This document shows, piece after piece, positions 62,931 through 64,000 of a DNA stretch of 64,000 nucleotides (the first letter of the stretch is position 1; the number at the start of each line of letters is the position of its first letter). Source of the DNA: Urophycis tenuis. Its lineage: Eukaryota; Chordata; Actinopteri; Gadiformes; Phycidae. The DNA is taken from contig JAXIVH010000376.1 in NCBI GenBank assembly GCA_036785325.1, forward strand, positions 53,898 to 117,897. The letters are read 5' to 3'. The notes beneath the pieces are model-generated. The model was not told the origin of the DNA. It saw only the letters and a list, made by a program, of their open reading frames with translations, and did no database searches. A program made the position numbers and the translations under genes.

Positions 62931-64000
62931 AGGTCTGCCCTGGTGTTTTTCATAAGACAGGACTACGGACAAGGCGATTCAGGGTTCATCGTACAATGTA
63001 AAGATCAACTATGATAGAATGTTTCACCGTGGGTCAGACTGTGGGCCAGTTGGACCTCTTGTGTATGAAGACATCATTTACACATCCATACAGAGAGAAT
63101 TAGGATAAATATCTAATTTCACACGTTAACAACCTATGATATAACTTTAACACAGATCTAATAATAGAACTATGCAACGTAGTATGATTTTCTCCTGCAG
63201 CAAGATGTTTTGTGGACGGCAGCGTTCATCATTTGTGGAGTAATATTTACAAAGACTGGCCGTAACATTTGGACGCCTCCATCACTGGGCTCAGCGTGCC
63301 TGGCTGCTGCCTTTCTGTTGGCAGAGCGTTAGAAATATGTCACCACTTCTTCCTGCTTTATTAAGTCCTGCTGCTGTTCCAGCCTCCAGAGGGTTCTGGA
63401 GAGTTGTCATCTAGCTGTTAACCTTTTGGAGACTTGTGGATGAGTGTTTAAATAAGAAACTAAGTGCATCTATCCATCTGTCCATCTGTCCGTCTGTCCA
63501 TCTGTCCGTCTGTCCGTCCGTCCGTCCGTCTCCCTTATTTATGTTTACATATATATATATATATATATATAAATATATGCATACTGTTGACAGCACAAAT
63601 ACAAAGATATCATCAAATACAGAGATACAGTACAGACTTTGAGATGTAGTGATACAGACAATGAGATACAGTATAGGGATACAGATATAGATACAGTTTA
63701 TAGTTATACAGGTATATAGATTCAGAGATACAGATTTAGAGGTACAGTATAGAGATATAGCAGAATGGGAGGTATGGGGTGGGGAGATAAGAAGGTTAGA
63801 AGATAATCATTGACATGCTTCTTTGTGTCAAACCAAACCTTCACACCAAGGTGTGTTTTCATCTGAGCATGACCTCTGTAGGAGATGTTCATGACCACAG
63901 CCTGGGGATCCCCCACGCCAGCCTATCGTTGGCATCTCAGCACCGCTCTCTAGAGACAATCAGAGCTGGTGTCTGAAAGACATAGTTTTATCAGTGTGCA
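62931..64000. other. Intergenic sequence with simple repeats
   Basis: Holds a CCATCTGTCCGTCTGT repeat at about 63465-63530, a short TA run at 63550, and GATACAG steps at about 63620-63750. No gene is seen. Confidence 0.5.

Overview
The window is vertebrate nuclear DNA, almost certainly from a teleost fish. The genes have many short exons with GT-AG introns. Long (CA)n tracts are everywhere. A hAT transposon, LINE fragments with fish-type 3' tails and a tRNA-derived SINE are also present. More than a third of the window is tandem repeat with units of about 16-48 bp. That density recalls gadiform (cod-like) genomes, but the species assignment is inference.

Layout. At 1-5073 (+) lie the last four coding exons of an olfactory-type cyclic-nucleotide-gated channel (cnga2), entered from a 1.8-kb minisatellite that fills the upstream intron. 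At 5358-6153 is a complete non-autonomous hAT element. At 7171-12073 (-) is a nine-exon RagA/B GTPase gene (rraga-like, 315 aa). At 14419-17219 (-) is an eight-exon chmp1b (199 aa). A CpG-rich region with CRE and E-box motifs, about 17.2-18.2 kb, separates chmp1b from tent5d (+, single coding exon 19426-21750), whose poly(A)-polymerase domain is split by an insert of about 400 residues. At 25515-49640 (-) is a complete brwd3 of 40 coding exons (1836 aa, frame consistent throughout) with WD40 repeats, a crypto-Tudor region and two bromodomains. The last 14 kb hold two GC-rich, promoter-like regions, repeats, and one possible first exon of an unidentified gene.

How the genes relate. They are not one pathway. 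RagA/B (lysosomal mTORC1 signalling) and CHMP1B (ESCRT-III) are both endolysosomal, and a cluster of CACGTG boxes, several extended to the TFEB-type TCACGTGAC, lies between them. tent5d and brwd3 are also neighbours on human Xq21.1, which supports orthology. Human RRAGA and CHMP1B are intronless retrogenes; here the multi-exon forms stand side by side.

Main unusual signal. Several minisatellites are copies of the adjacent exon edge together with its splice site. The brwd3 exon 17 donor has nine extra copies, the chmp1b exon 5 donor seven, the rraga exon 1 donor one, the cnga2 exon acceptor side about 56 diverged copies, and brwd3 exon 26 is a weaker case. This suggests that tandem arrays are repeatedly seeded at exon-intron junctions and place rows of decoy splice sites in the introns.
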